A stretch of 21,306 bases of DNA from positions 1 to 21,306 of the forward strand of contig JAGAJA010000058.1 in the NCBI GenBank assembly GCA_017829075.1, in the 5' to 3' direction. The notes below the pieces were generated by a model. That model saw only the letters and a list, made by a program, of their open reading frames with translations, had not been told where the DNA came from and ran no database searches. Of the stretch, positions 1-7,138 are shown in pieces (within the stretch, counting starts at the first letter, position 1; each line of letters starts with the position of its first letter). Position numbers and translations under genes: made by a program. Origin of the DNA: Oscillospiraceae bacterium. GTDB taxonomy: Bacteria > Bacillota_A > Clostridia > Oscillospirales > Ruminococcaceae.

Positions 1-118
1 TTATGGGCATTTACCCTGTGTTATGGGGATAATTTGATGGGTTTTATGCTGCATTTTCGATTGCTCAACTAAAACGTTAACTTTGACTTGCGCTCTGTGT
101 CACGGCGGCTCTGCTAGG

Positions 119-727
119 CTATTTATTCAGCGTTTCCTTATATTTACTCATCTGTTCCATGGCACGATGATATAAAAATACTTTCAGTTCTTCGCCGTAC
201 TCAGACAGATTATCTATTCCAGTATCATCAGTAAAACGAATGCTGCTGATATCCGAAAAAGAAAGGTCTGTGTCGAAATCAGAGATAAAGGAGTCAAATT
301 CGTCCTGGGTCTTTATGGCACGGAGCTGTCCTGCATAGTTGAGCATAATATCTTCGGCACGTGATATCTCATCATCGTCGTACAGAATGAGAGAGCTGCC
401 GTCAAAGTTGTTGGCTATCGTGCCTTTGGAAAGGTTCACGGAGAATTCCGGCATGAAGTCGTATACTTCATCTTTCACGTTTGTGTTGATATCGGATTCT
501 ATTCCGTTAAACAGCTCGGAAATGCTTGTGCGATAGTAATTCCAGTGGTTCCTCAGATTGTTATTCTGTACGATTGCCAGAAGTCCGCTTATCAATGCTA
601 TAAAAGCAGTGAAAATAAACAGAATTATGCCAAGTGAATAGAACACGACATGAAGAACAACTTCACGGACTTTATGGCTCTTTGCCGCCTGCGCGACCAT
701 CATTATTATTTTCGGATTTACTGCCAT
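119..727 (-). CDS. Membrane protein resembling N-terminus of conjugation cell-wall hydrolase
   Basis: 202 residues from the ATG at 727, which has a GGAGG site five bases upstream; the longer frame would need a TTG that includes that site. The N-terminus begins with an NPKII motif in an amphipathic stretch (residues 1-25), then one strong transmembrane segment (about 27-52) and about 150 extracellular residues rich in Asp, Ser and Glu. From memory, an N-terminal NPKxI stretch followed by one membrane helix is typical of the lysozyme/NlpC-P60 proteins (VirB1/Orf14-like) of clostridial conjugative elements. No hydrolase motif is visible here and the protein is much shorter than those, so it may be truncated or a structural relative. 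The single-helix, short-cytoplasmic-tail topology also fits a VirB8/TcpC-like channel part. It lies just after a terminator with no room for its own promoter, so it probably depends on read-through. Confidence 0.6.
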   Translation of the reverse strand: MAVNPKIIMMVAQAAKSHKVREVVLHVVFYSLGIILFIFTAFIALISGLLAIVQNNNLRNHWNYYRTSISELFNGIESDINTNVKDEVYDFMPEFSVNLSKGTIANNFDGSSLILYDDDEISRAEDIMLNYAGQLRAIKTQDEFDSFISDFDTDLSFSDISSIRFTDDTGIDNLSEYGEELKVFLYHRAMEQMSKYKETLNK

Positions 728-746
728 TGTAACCTCCAAAATAAAA

Positions 747-770
747 ACAGCCGGGATTTATCTCGGCTGT
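747..770 (-). terminator. Rho-independent terminator after the 302-residue gene
   Basis: ACAGCCG at 747-753 pairs with CGGCTGT at 764-770. The stem extends to 10 pairs with one G-T, leaving a four-base loop. On the minus strand it is followed by TTTTTATTTT. It closes the cassette that begins with the promoter at 2030 and sits only 20 bases before the start of the next gene at 727. Confidence 0.85.
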
Positions 771-789
771 AGGTATATTAATTGAGTTA

Positions 790-1698
790 TTATTCGTTAT
801 CAGGCTTAATGTCTGGCATCATCTCCTTTGCAATTTCTATAAGTTTCACCTGACGTTTGTTGCTATTACTAGATTTAAAAATCAGTCTTTCGAAGAAATT
901 TTCATCAAAAGTAATGAGCTGCGTATAAAGGACTTTATCGGCTTCAAGATCATCTACATAGACTTTCATAGTTTGTCTCAAACAATCGTTTTTGTCAATA
1001 AACTGACTGAATTGAGAAAACCTTATCTGAAGGCTTAAAAAATGATCTTTATTCTCAAGACGCCCATAATTCACATCATTGCTAGATGCAAATAAAACAT
1101 TAGGATGTGTGTTAAGCACATTATATAATGCTGAATTGACTTTGAACTTTTGTCCTAACAGATTTTGTTGATGAAGTCCTTTGTAAGCAAAAAGATATGG
1201 TAAATTTGAGGTCGTAAGCCACGGGAAGCAATACATTTTATTATTCAAGAATTGTTTAAGTGCATTCTTCCAAAACACATCGGTGCCACGAATGCCTAAT
1301 GTAGTGGAAATGACATAAACTACCCTGTCAAATTGATCACGAAGAAGATTGTACAAATCAACCACATCATTATCTATTGCGTTCAGACGTTCATCATCAT
1401 TGGGGTGCCTTCTGTGGTCTGCGTACGGACAAAATTGATATTTTCTATAATTGAAATCAGGAAACCCCTTTATTGTTTTTCCCGTATGCTTTCCATAAGG
1501 TTCACATTTTGTTTCATGAGCCAATCCTATAATCTGAATGGAATTGAGGCATGATGGACATATTGCATACTCCCTAAACTTGCCTTGTTGATTTTTCTGC
1601 TGAAAGGGCTGTTTGTTACCGGTTTCGCATTCAAAATTTTGCCTGTTAATGTCAAAGTCGGGAGTGCTATATGAGTTGGTTACCTTAAATTTTTTCAT
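790..1698 (-). CDS. Uncharacterised Cys/His-rich protein, cassette cargo
   Basis: 302 residues from the ATG at 1698, which has AAGGAA seven bases upstream; the frame extends upstream to 1776 but without a better start. I do not recognise the family. The N-terminal third carries a CPSC pair near residue 48, then a Cys in a CEPYGKH stretch and an FCPYADHRRH motif, which together suggest a zinc-binding module. The rest is soluble alpha/beta sequence with Phe-rich stretches and no membrane segment or signal peptide. It follows the 93-residue gene with the stop of that gene inside its ribosome binding site, so the two are translated as a pair, and it is closed by the terminator at 747-770. Its composition is more AT-rich and Asn/Lys-rich than the transfer genes on either side. 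An accessory function such as defence or immunity is a guess. Confidence 0.8.
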   Translation of the reverse strand: MKKFKVTNSYSTPDFDINRQNFECETGNKQPFQQKNQQGKFREYAICPSCLNSIQIIGLAHETKCEPYGKHTGKTIKGFPDFNYRKYQFCPYADHRRHPNDDERLNAIDNDVVDLYNLLRDQFDRVVYVISTTLGIRGTDVFWKNALKQFLNNKMYCFPWLTTSNLPYLFAYKGLHQQNLLGQKFKVNSALYNVLNTHPNVLFASSNDVNYGRLENKDHFLSLQIRFSQFSQFIDKNDCLRQTMKVYVDDLEADKVLYTQLITFDENFFERLIFKSSNSNKRQVKLIEIAKEMMPDIKPDNE

Positions 1699-1702
1699 AT
1701 TT

Positions 1703-1984
1703 CTATTCCTTTTTATGATAATCGTGATAACAAAGACTTTTGTCAATAGAATATTGGGTTCTGTATTGGCTATCAATCAAATCAAGCCAACTATCAGGCA
1801 GTTTAGGAAGATCCCCTTTGCGAATTGCAAACATTACACATTCTAACACTGTGGACAATCCCATTGAAAACTCATGGTGATTATCTTTAAGGAAAAAAAC
1901 AGTATGTTCGTAGCAATTATTGCAAGTGATGTGCTCCTCGTTTATAACAGAAGCACGATTATTAAATATGAGTTCATCGTTCAT
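1703..1984 (-). CDS. Small Cys/His-containing protein, first gene of cassette
   Basis: 93 residues. The ATG at 1984 has AAAGGA seven bases upstream and lies about 18 bases after the -10 element of a strong promoter. It has a TCNNCYEH motif near residue 20 and a Cys-Tyr-His-Asp-Tyr-His run near the C-terminus, so metal binding is possible. There is no membrane segment. The 302-residue gene follows four bases after its stop. The pairing of a small upstream gene with a larger Cys/His-rich gene under one promoter recalls two-gene defence or toxin-antitoxin units, but nothing in the sequence proves that. Family not recognised. Confidence 0.75.
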   Translation of the reverse strand: MNDELIFNNRASVINEEHITCNNCYEHTVFFLKDNHHEFSMGLSTVLECVMFAIRKGDLPKLPDSWLDLIDSQYRTQYSIDKSLCYHDYHKKE

Positions 1985-2001
1985 TTGTTTGTCCTTTCTA
2001 T

Positions 2002-2030
2002 ATTATACCATTGAATTCTGTTAAAGTCAA
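2002..2030 (-). promoter_or_regulatory. Near-consensus sigma-A promoter of the left cassette
   Basis: On the minus strand TTGACT (2030-2025), a 17-base spacer and TATAAT (2007-2002). Five of six and six of six bases match consensus with ideal spacing. It lies in the gap between the end of virB4 (2038) and the 93-residue gene start (1984), so it should start that gene pair independently of the transfer operon. Confidence 0.85.
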
Positions 2031-2037
2031 TCATTCG

Positions 2038-3864
2038 TCATCGACCTCCACCTCTGCCGAACATTTCAAGACGTTCCTCGCTCAGCTCAAAGCGGACGAT
2101 AACAGCCTGATTGCCCACTTTCATCAGTGCCGTACCGCGCTGACCGGAAGAAATGTACTCGCTCTGTGCGTCATTCAGGTCGAACAGTTCGGTTGTTTCC
2201 TTTAGCGACTTACCGTCCATTGAAAACAGCAGCTTGAATGTAGGCAAGTCAAGGACGGACTGCCCATAGAACTTAACTTCCGGGTCAAGGAAGTCGTTGG
2301 TGGACTGGGTACCCACGATAATGCTTCCTTCATACTTACGGGCGCGTTTCTCAGCATTTTTGAGGAACTCCAGCGACTGCGGGCAACGCGGATCGATCAT
2401 CGTCCAGCACTCGTCAGCCACCAGCATAATGCGTTCCTTGCGGTCATGGGTAATCTGCTCCCAGCACCATGACAGCACATTGAAATACTGCGCCGCAAGA
2501 ACTGTGCCGGACATCTGGATAAGTGACTTTGTATCGAGCACGATAAATCCGCTGGTGGGATTAATGGTCGTATAGCCGTTCCAAAGCCGATGATCCGCGC
2601 CGTTGGCTGCTCCCTCGAGATATGTTTTCAAATCTTCGTAATATACGGTATTGTTGTCTTTGAGTTTTGCTCTTTCGGCAATAAGATTATAAAGGTCTGT
2701 TAGTGTCGGGAACTGATTGGCTGAATAACCGGACACGTCTGTATCCCAGCTTATACCAAACTTGTGGTACAGCTCTACAAGCGCCTGATCAAGCAGTGCT
2801 CTCAGCCGGTCGTCCATTGAGGGAATGTAAAGCCGGAAGAACGTTTGGAGTGTTTTAAGGTGTATAGCGAGGTCGCCGATGCTATCGTTCTCCTGCGGCT
2901 CAGCGTTTTCATCGTCTGTATCCGGAGGTACCGGACGTATCTGAAGCGGATTGATAAGTCCACCTTTGCCGCCGGCAACGTCGATCCAATTGCCTTCGAA
3001 CAGCGGATTATAGCACATATCCTTGTACTCGCTTTCCGGGTCAATGACGATTATCTTTGTGCCGCGGGCGTACTCAGAAGCGATGATGTGTTTTATCGCC
3101 GTTGATTTACCGGAACCTGATCCTCCCACGATTGTGATGTTGCTATTTGTCCTTGAAGAACCACGTTTCCAAAGGTCCAGCAAAATCAGACCGCCGCTGC
3201 TGTTCTTCCCAAGGTAAAATCCCTTACCGTCATTGAATCCGCCGGATGAAAAAGGAAAACCTCCTACGAACGTACTCACCGGGAAGTACCTTGAGGAGGT
3301 TTCCTGTATGCGCTTTATCTGCGGATATGTGGGGGAAATCTGCTGATAGCCCTCGCGCTGAAGATTGGACAGAACGCGTATTTTACAGCCGAGTATACTT
3401 GCAACGTTCTTGACCCGGTCGCACCTGGAGTTATAATCCTCTTTGTCACGGGAAAGCACCATTATAGTAGTATTCCACTTTCCCATGACTTCGCCGTTTT
3501 GATCCATCTTAGCCATTATCTTTTCCTGGTCATCAGCAGCTTTCTGGCAGCGCTGACGTTCGCGAGGATCCTTTGTACTGGCAGCCTGTCCACGATACAT
3601 ACGGATTTTCTTAGAGATTTCGTTTACAGCTTCACCATTATCAATGGGTTCGCTGTTTATGGAAACGATCGTGCCGGGGATATTGGTCAGCTTGGAAAGC
3701 CAGCCATAGTCGCACTCTGAGGGATAGTCCGTGATTGCGAAGATACAGCAGTAGTTTTCGCCGAGCCGGAGCCGGTTCATTTCGAAATCAATTCCGATCG
3801 GCGTAATGCTTGCCTGTAACGCAGTATTGACTGATACCTGTACTTCTGATTTTTTGTTGTTCAT
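2038..3864 (-). CDS. virB4: VirB4-type conjugation ATPase (ATPase part)
   Basis: 608 residues. Energy-supplying ATPase of the type IV secretion channel, working at the inner face of the membrane with VirD4 and PrgI. Walker A GGSGSGKST is at about 247-255, and Walker B IMLVADE at about 479-485, followed by the ECW and GTQS segments usual in this family. Residues 1-180 match the second half of the VirB4 N-terminal domain only (a NYCCIFAITDYPSE beta segment, then helical sequence). The first part of that domain is missing and appears to be the separate gene at 4295-4945. Family members are typically near 800 residues, and the two genes together give 824. The start at 3864 has GAAAGG upstream and lies 13 bases after the GntR gene stop. 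Confidence 0.93.
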   Translation of the reverse strand: MNNKKSEVQVSVNTALQASITPIGIDFEMNRLRLGENYCCIFAITDYPSECDYGWLSKLTNIPGTIVSINSEPIDNGEAVNEISKKIRMYRGQAASTKDPRERQRCQKAADDQEKIMAKMDQNGEVMGKWNTTIMVLSRDKEDYNSRCDRVKNVASILGCKIRVLSNLQREGYQQISPTYPQIKRIQETSSRYFPVSTFVGGFPFSSGGFNDGKGFYLGKNSSGGLILLDLWKRGSSRTNSNITIVGGSGSGKSTAIKHIIASEYARGTKIIVIDPESEYKDMCYNPLFEGNWIDVAGGKGGLINPLQIRPVPPDTDDENAEPQENDSIGDLAIHLKTLQTFFRLYIPSMDDRLRALLDQALVELYHKFGISWDTDVSGYSANQFPTLTDLYNLIAERAKLKDNNTVYYEDLKTYLEGAANGADHRLWNGYTTINPTSGFIVLDTKSLIQMSGTVLAAQYFNVLSWCWEQITHDRKERIMLVADECWTMIDPRCPQSLEFLKNAEKRARKYEGSIIVGTQSTNDFLDPEVKFYGQSVLDLPTFKLLFSMDGKSLKETTELFDLNDAQSEYISSGQRGTALMKVGNQAVIVRFELSEERLEMFGRGGGR

Positions 3865-3877
3865 TCCATGACCTTTC

Positions 3878-4237
3878 TCAGCAGTATTTTTCCATGATAA
3901 AATCTATGGCTTCAACAATATCTTCCTTTGCTGCGCCAAAATCCAGAGCTGTCTGGAGCATTTCATCAAGTTTGGAAGCTATATTTTCCTTAACCGTTTT
4001 TTGCTGTTCAATCACTATGCTGCCTTTTGTCGAAAGGTGAATATATCCCTCTCTTTCAAGGGACTGATATGCGGTTTTGATGGGAGAATAGGATACCGCA
4101 TATTTTTCCGCAAGCGACTTATATGACGGCAGTTTATCCCCAGGCTTATAATCACCAAAACATATTTTATTCCGGTAAAATTCATAAATCTGAGGAGCAA
4201 GATCCTTGCCAGGTTTTATGTGTAATTCGCTGTTCAT
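3878..4237 (-). CDS. GntR-family transcriptional regulator, short YtrA type
   Basis: 119 residues, ATG at 4237 with AAGGAG upstream. Residues about 8-75 form the GntR winged helix-turn-helix, with the hallmark stretches PGDKLPSYKSLAEKYAVS and the wing ending in TKGSIVI. Only a short helical tail (about 80-119) follows, which is the size of the YtrA subgroup. It would bind DNA as a dimer and probably controls this operon or nearby genes. It sits between the two pieces of virB4, where a conjugation ATPase would normally be continuous. A small inverted repeat (GAGGAC at 4262-4267 and GTCCTC at 4277-4282) just upstream could be its operator, but this is only suggestive. Confidence 0.9.
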   Translation of the reverse strand: MNSELHIKPGKDLAPQIYEFYRNKICFGDYKPGDKLPSYKSLAEKYAVSYSPIKTAYQSLEREGYIHLSTKGSIVIEQQKTVKENIASKLDEMLQTALDFGAAKEDIVEAIDFIMEKYC

Positions 4238-4294
4238 GGTTTATACTCCTTATCCAGCAGAGAGGACAGAAATAACGTCCTCAATATTTGCATT

Positions 4295-4945
4295 TTAGAC
4301 GTGGACATACGCAGGATTGTTTACCAGGTTGCAGAGCTGAACTATCCCTTTCCTGTCGAGCAGTTCTGCCTTTATCCCACAGTCGGAATACTTTTTTGCT
4401 ATGTCCTGTGCTGCCTGGGTCAGAGTACGCTCATCAGAACGCTGAATGGTATCCCATATAGCGATATAATGCTGTCGCTCCAGGGATTCGCCGGTCGCAA
4501 CCATTTCAGCCAGTGACTCCATGTCGAACTTAAGCAGCTTTTTCCTGCCGCCAGTCGCGGCGTTATACAGCTCCTCATATTCGTTCAGAGGTGCGGAAAT
4601 ATCAACCGGACGGCTTACCGCGTCACTTTTGTAGGGACGTTTGATTGCCGAAAGGGAAGCAGAGAGTTCACGGCATAAGTGCTTCTGCTCCTGTCTGCTG
4701 TACAGCTCAAGGCAAAGCTCCTCAATCTTGATATAAGCGAATATGTAACCGTCAATCGTGTAAAGGCAATGCTCACCGAGGTCTTTGGCATTCACGAATT
4801 CCTGGGCAGTTTTCTGGGCAAGACGTTCACGCTCGTCTTCCTCCTCTTCAGTGCGGCGAGTACGTTTTTGGTTCTCGCTGCGCTTGAACCAATAAAGAAC
4901 CCCTGCACAAAGTACAAGGGTGATAATTGCTATTGCTATCTGCAT
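4295..4945 (-). CDS. Membrane-anchored N-terminal module of VirB4 (split)
   Basis: 216 residues. One transmembrane segment at the very N-terminus (residues 1-17), a charged Glu/Arg-rich linker, then a domain with an LYTIDGYIFAYIKIEE strand, an EQKHLCRELSASL helix, a KRPYKSDAVSRPVDIS strand and an RQHYIAIWD strand. This order (a dg-type first strand, an E-rich helix, a pair around an RPVDI motif, then a YIVIW-type strand) is what I expect at the start of VirB4/TraC-like proteins. It lacks any Walker motif. Its product would tether the ATPase encoded at 2038-3864. It begins after the cassette terminator, with AAAGGA upstream of the ATG. The assignment rests on pattern resemblance, so an unrelated anchor protein is the alternative. 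Confidence 0.7.
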   Translation of the reverse strand: MQIAIAIITLVLCAGVLYWFKRSENQKRTRRTEEEEDERERLAQKTAQEFVNAKDLGEHCLYTIDGYIFAYIKIEELCLELYSRQEQKHLCRELSASLSAIKRPYKSDAVSRPVDISAPLNEYEELYNAATGGRKKLLKFDMESLAEMVATGESLERQHYIAIWDTIQRSDERTLTQAAQDIAKKYSDCGIKAELLDRKGIVQLCNLVNNPAYVHV

Positions 4946-5003
4946 TGTTTTTCCTTTCTGTAATTATTATTGTGTGATGGAGAATAAAAGCATAGAAAAA
5001 GAA

Positions 5004-5027
5004 AAGCACGGATTTGATGCCGTGCTT
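5004..5027 (-). terminator. Rho-independent terminator after the zeta-like gene
   Basis: AAGCACGG (5004-5011) pairs perfectly with CCGTGCTT (5020-5027) around an eight-base loop. On the minus strand the stem is followed by TTTTCTTTTTC. It ends the cassette that starts with the promoter at 6620, and the VirB4 N-terminal gene begins 59 bases further on. Confidence 0.85.
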
Positions 5028-5050
5028 AATGTTGTATTGCCTTTCGCTCA

Positions 5051-6286
5051 TTATTTCGACAAACTGTCAAGCCATGCTGTATGTATGCTATGAAGCCACT
5101 CAGGATATTCTTTTCCATAGAATGAAAAGGTTTGTCCATCCCAGTGTGCAACACGAATGAAAATATCTTCGTTATCGAAATAATCCGCCGAGTCGCACAT
5201 TTGCATGAGCTTGCAGAATTGCCTGGATATTGTTTCGATTTCTGATATAATGTTCTTATCAGAAATAGCTTGTTGACGCCCTGTCTTTATAAATCGGATA
5301 GTTGCGCGCTGCAGACTTTCATTTGCGCTGATACCAATGAAAATAAGCCTGATGTAATACCCGCTATCTTTGGCCGACCGTATTCTTGATTGCGCACTGC
5401 CAAAACACATGTTCTCTTCGATTATGCTTTCACCCTTTTGGATCAGGACATCAAATGCATTAGTGTCGGTACTTTTGTCTATGAGCACGGCATTATCTTT
5501 GAACATTGTTCCGATAAAAGATGTTTTTCCTGCGCATGGCATTCCGCATACAACGGTGTAGCATTTTCTGATTTTCGTAAAAGCACCGCCATTGATTCGG
5601 CAATACTCTTCGGAATCATGGTCGAGTGAACGGAGAATGCCGTTTTTCCTGCGCGATATCTCATAAAGAATGGCAAGATGTTCAGAAAGGACCGGCGTCA
5701 ATACCTGCCCGTTATGGCGGTTTATCCAATTTACGCCGTCTGTATCAACGTGTTCGTATAGCTTTGACAAAAGGTATACATTAGCATTTATACTTCCTGA
5801 ACCATAGAATATTCCCGCACTTATCGAATGGTTGCCCGAAAATACAACAGTGAGATCTATTTCCGCATAATAATTTGCTTTGTGATTTTCATCGGCTATA
5901 AATCCTTTTTGATATATTTCGGGCAGAATTCGTGCCAGTCTGCTGTATTCCCATGGAAAAGCAGCGATACCATCTGCTTGGGCAAGTGAAATTATATTGC
6001 TTATGGGTTCCTTGGTGAATGTTTCCTTCGTCCCGTCGGCAAGGTAATAACTCGCAGGAAAAAAGGCTGCCACTCTATCTGCAAATTCCTTGCGGAACAT
6101 AAGCGATTTTGTGTAAGCAGCATAATCCGCACGAATAATAAACATTGCATAGTTATATGCGCGTATCTTTTCCAAAGGACTCTGGGCACAGTCAACAACA
6201 AGCTGTATGTTCTGCATTGCGCTTTCGTAATGCAGATTGTCATCAATTCTTTTATGGAATGAAAAAATACGGTCAAGCAATTTCAT
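5051..6286 (-). CDS. Two-domain protein: GNHSI domain plus zeta-toxin-like P-loop kinase
   Basis: 411 residues from the ATG at 6286, which has GGAGG ten bases upstream and overlaps the previous stop as ATGA; the upstream Met at 6310 lacks a site. Residues 1-220 contain a GNHSISAGI segment (about 151-159) with HVDTDGVNWI after it, a pattern I associate from memory with the DUF6710 family. Residues 240-411 hold a P-loop, GMPCAGKTS (248-256), then a strand with Asp (LIDKS), EENMCF, and a YIRLIFIGISANES ... R ... TGRQQA stretch that matches the zeta-toxin / UDP-sugar or kinase-like fold, including the Arg-bearing helix. It could phosphorylate a small molecule as zeta toxins do. A defence or toxin role is inferred from the family and its cassette position, not shown. 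Confidence 0.75.
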   Translation of the reverse strand: MKLLDRIFSFHKRIDDNLHYESAMQNIQLVVDCAQSPLEKIRAYNYAMFIIRADYAAYTKSLMFRKEFADRVAAFFPASYYLADGTKETFTKEPISNIISLAQADGIAAFPWEYSRLARILPEIYQKGFIADENHKANYYAEIDLTVVFSGNHSISAGIFYGSGSINANVYLLSKLYEHVDTDGVNWINRHNGQVLTPVLSEHLAILYEISRRKNGILRSLDHDSEEYCRINGGAFTKIRKCYTVVCGMPCAGKTSFIGTMFKDNAVLIDKSTDTNAFDVLIQKGESIIEENMCFGSAQSRIRSAKDSGYYIRLIFIGISANESLQRATIRFIKTGRQQAISDKNIISEIETISRQFCKLMQMCDSADYFDNEDIFIRVAHWDGQTFSFYGKEYPEWLHSIHTAWLDSLSK

Positions 6287-6591
6287 GAAAAATGATCCTC
6301 CGTAATGCACTTCAAGGTCGGGATAAGAATTGCTCTCATTTCACTGCTGCAAAGATCAACATTTACACCAATGTGCCTTAAGCGCGCATAAGCACCTACG
6401 TAATCGCCACTGCAAAGTTCGCGATATAACTTCATGATTTGAAGGATGATTTGTTCGTTAAGCTGTCCGTCGTATTTTGTGCGACGAGTTTTTTTCAGTC
6501 TAAGTGTGGCAGTCACCAGCATTTTGTGGCATTGATGGTTGTCAGTGCAATGAATGGGCATGGCGCGAAACAGGCGAGTGTTGTTCTTCAT
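6283..6591 (-). CDS. Small protein paired with the zeta-like gene
   Basis: About 102 residues if translation starts at the ATG at 6591; the frame opens at 6603. It is rich in basic residues in the N-terminal half (LRLKKTRRTKYDGQ) and helical after that, with a C-terminal stretch ending in TEDHFS. It overlaps the next start by four bases, so it is translationally coupled to the zeta-like gene. The start is uncertain: the promoter -10 element lies at 6592-6597, so transcripts from it would begin near 6585 and miss both candidate ATGs. The next ATGs (6561 and further in) have no clear ribosome binding site. Read-through mRNA could use AAAGGA upstream of 6591. Family not recognised; an antitoxin-like role would fit the layout but is unproven. 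Confidence 0.6.
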   Translation of the reverse strand: MKNNTRLFRAMPIHCTDNHQCHKMLVTATLRLKKTRRTKYDGQLNEQIILQIMKLYRELCSGDYVGAYARLRHIGVNVDLCSSEMRAILIPTLKCITEDHFS

Positions 6592-6620
6592 ATTATACAC
6601 CATTTCCTTTCCATTGTCAA
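6592..6620 (-). promoter_or_regulatory. Perfect-consensus sigma-A promoter of the middle cassette
   Basis: On the minus strand TTGACA (6620-6615), a 17-base spacer and TATAAT (6597-6592), so both hexamers match consensus exactly. It overlaps the stop of the TadF-like gene (6617). It should drive the 102-residue and zeta-like genes independently of the pilus operon. Confidence 0.88.
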
Positions 6621-7138
6621 AACATAGCTCTCCACTGTGACTTTACGTCCAGCTTAAGGGATATTGGGGCAAGCTCCTGCCAGGCAAAACGATACGGAAC
6701 CTTGATTGTAATGCTACCAGATACCGCATATTTCTTTGCGGTATCCGTGTCAGCAGTGGCAACACTTGGCGAGTCCACATCAAAACTTATGGACAAAATT
6801 TCGCACTGCATGATTTCGCCGGCGCTCATAGCTTTATTCAGATATGTTCGAATGTACTGCTCGTTGGCTTTGTGCCTTTCCTCCCAGCGTGTTCCGTTGA
6901 AAGCATAGCTTGAAGCATGGCTCTCACGAATCGGCTGGTACATCTCAGAGTAATTCTCAACACACATCGAGATAATCGCATCCTCAAATTTGTTCCGGAC
7001 GGCTGCTGCCTGAATGTTTATTCTGATTATCTCAAAAATAGCAACACCCATGAGCAGTATTACGATCATCAGAACGCTGAGAATTACATAAGAAAATCCC
7101 TTGTTGCTGAGTATTCTTTTTTTCAGTATTTTTATCAT
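6617..7138 (-). CDS. TadF-like pseudopilin
   Basis: 173 residues. The N-terminus has a basic leader, then Asn-Lys-Gly-Phe-Ser followed by a long hydrophobic stretch (about 18-40), so it looks like a type IV prepilin with cleavage after Gly14. It has no acidic residue at +5. The following soluble domain is unremarkable and would lie outside the membrane. It overlaps the upstream TadE-like stop as ATGA (7135-7138), so the pair is translationally coupled. In Tad systems the two pseudopilins TadE and TadF are made beside TadC and are needed for pilus assembly. Position, size and the hydrophobic N-terminus support the call; the exact subfamily is less sure. Confidence 0.75.
   Translation of the reverse strand: MIKILKKRILSNKGFSYVILSVLMIVILLMGVAIFEIIRINIQAAAVRNKFEDAIISMCVENYSEMYQPIRESHASSYAFNGTRWEERHKANEQYIRTYLNKAMSAGEIMQCEILSISFDVDSPSVATADTDTAKKYAVSGSITIKVPYRFAWQELAPISLKLDVKSQWRAMF

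Noticed and set aside
1..118. Possible continuation of the hydrolase-like gene beyond its stop
   Set aside because: All three minus-strand frames hit stops quickly and no ribosome binding site or domain is seen; the region holds nothing I can support.
1718..1746. TTGACA-17-GATTAT on the minus strand inside the 93-residue gene, upstream of the 302-residue gene
   Set aside because: The -10 matches only four of six bases and the strong promoter at 2002-2030 already covers both genes; kept only as a possible weak internal promoter.
4262..4282. Inverted repeat GAGGAC/GTCCTC upstream of the GntR gene
   Set aside because: Only six pairs with a nine-base loop and no T tail, so neither a terminator nor a proven operator.
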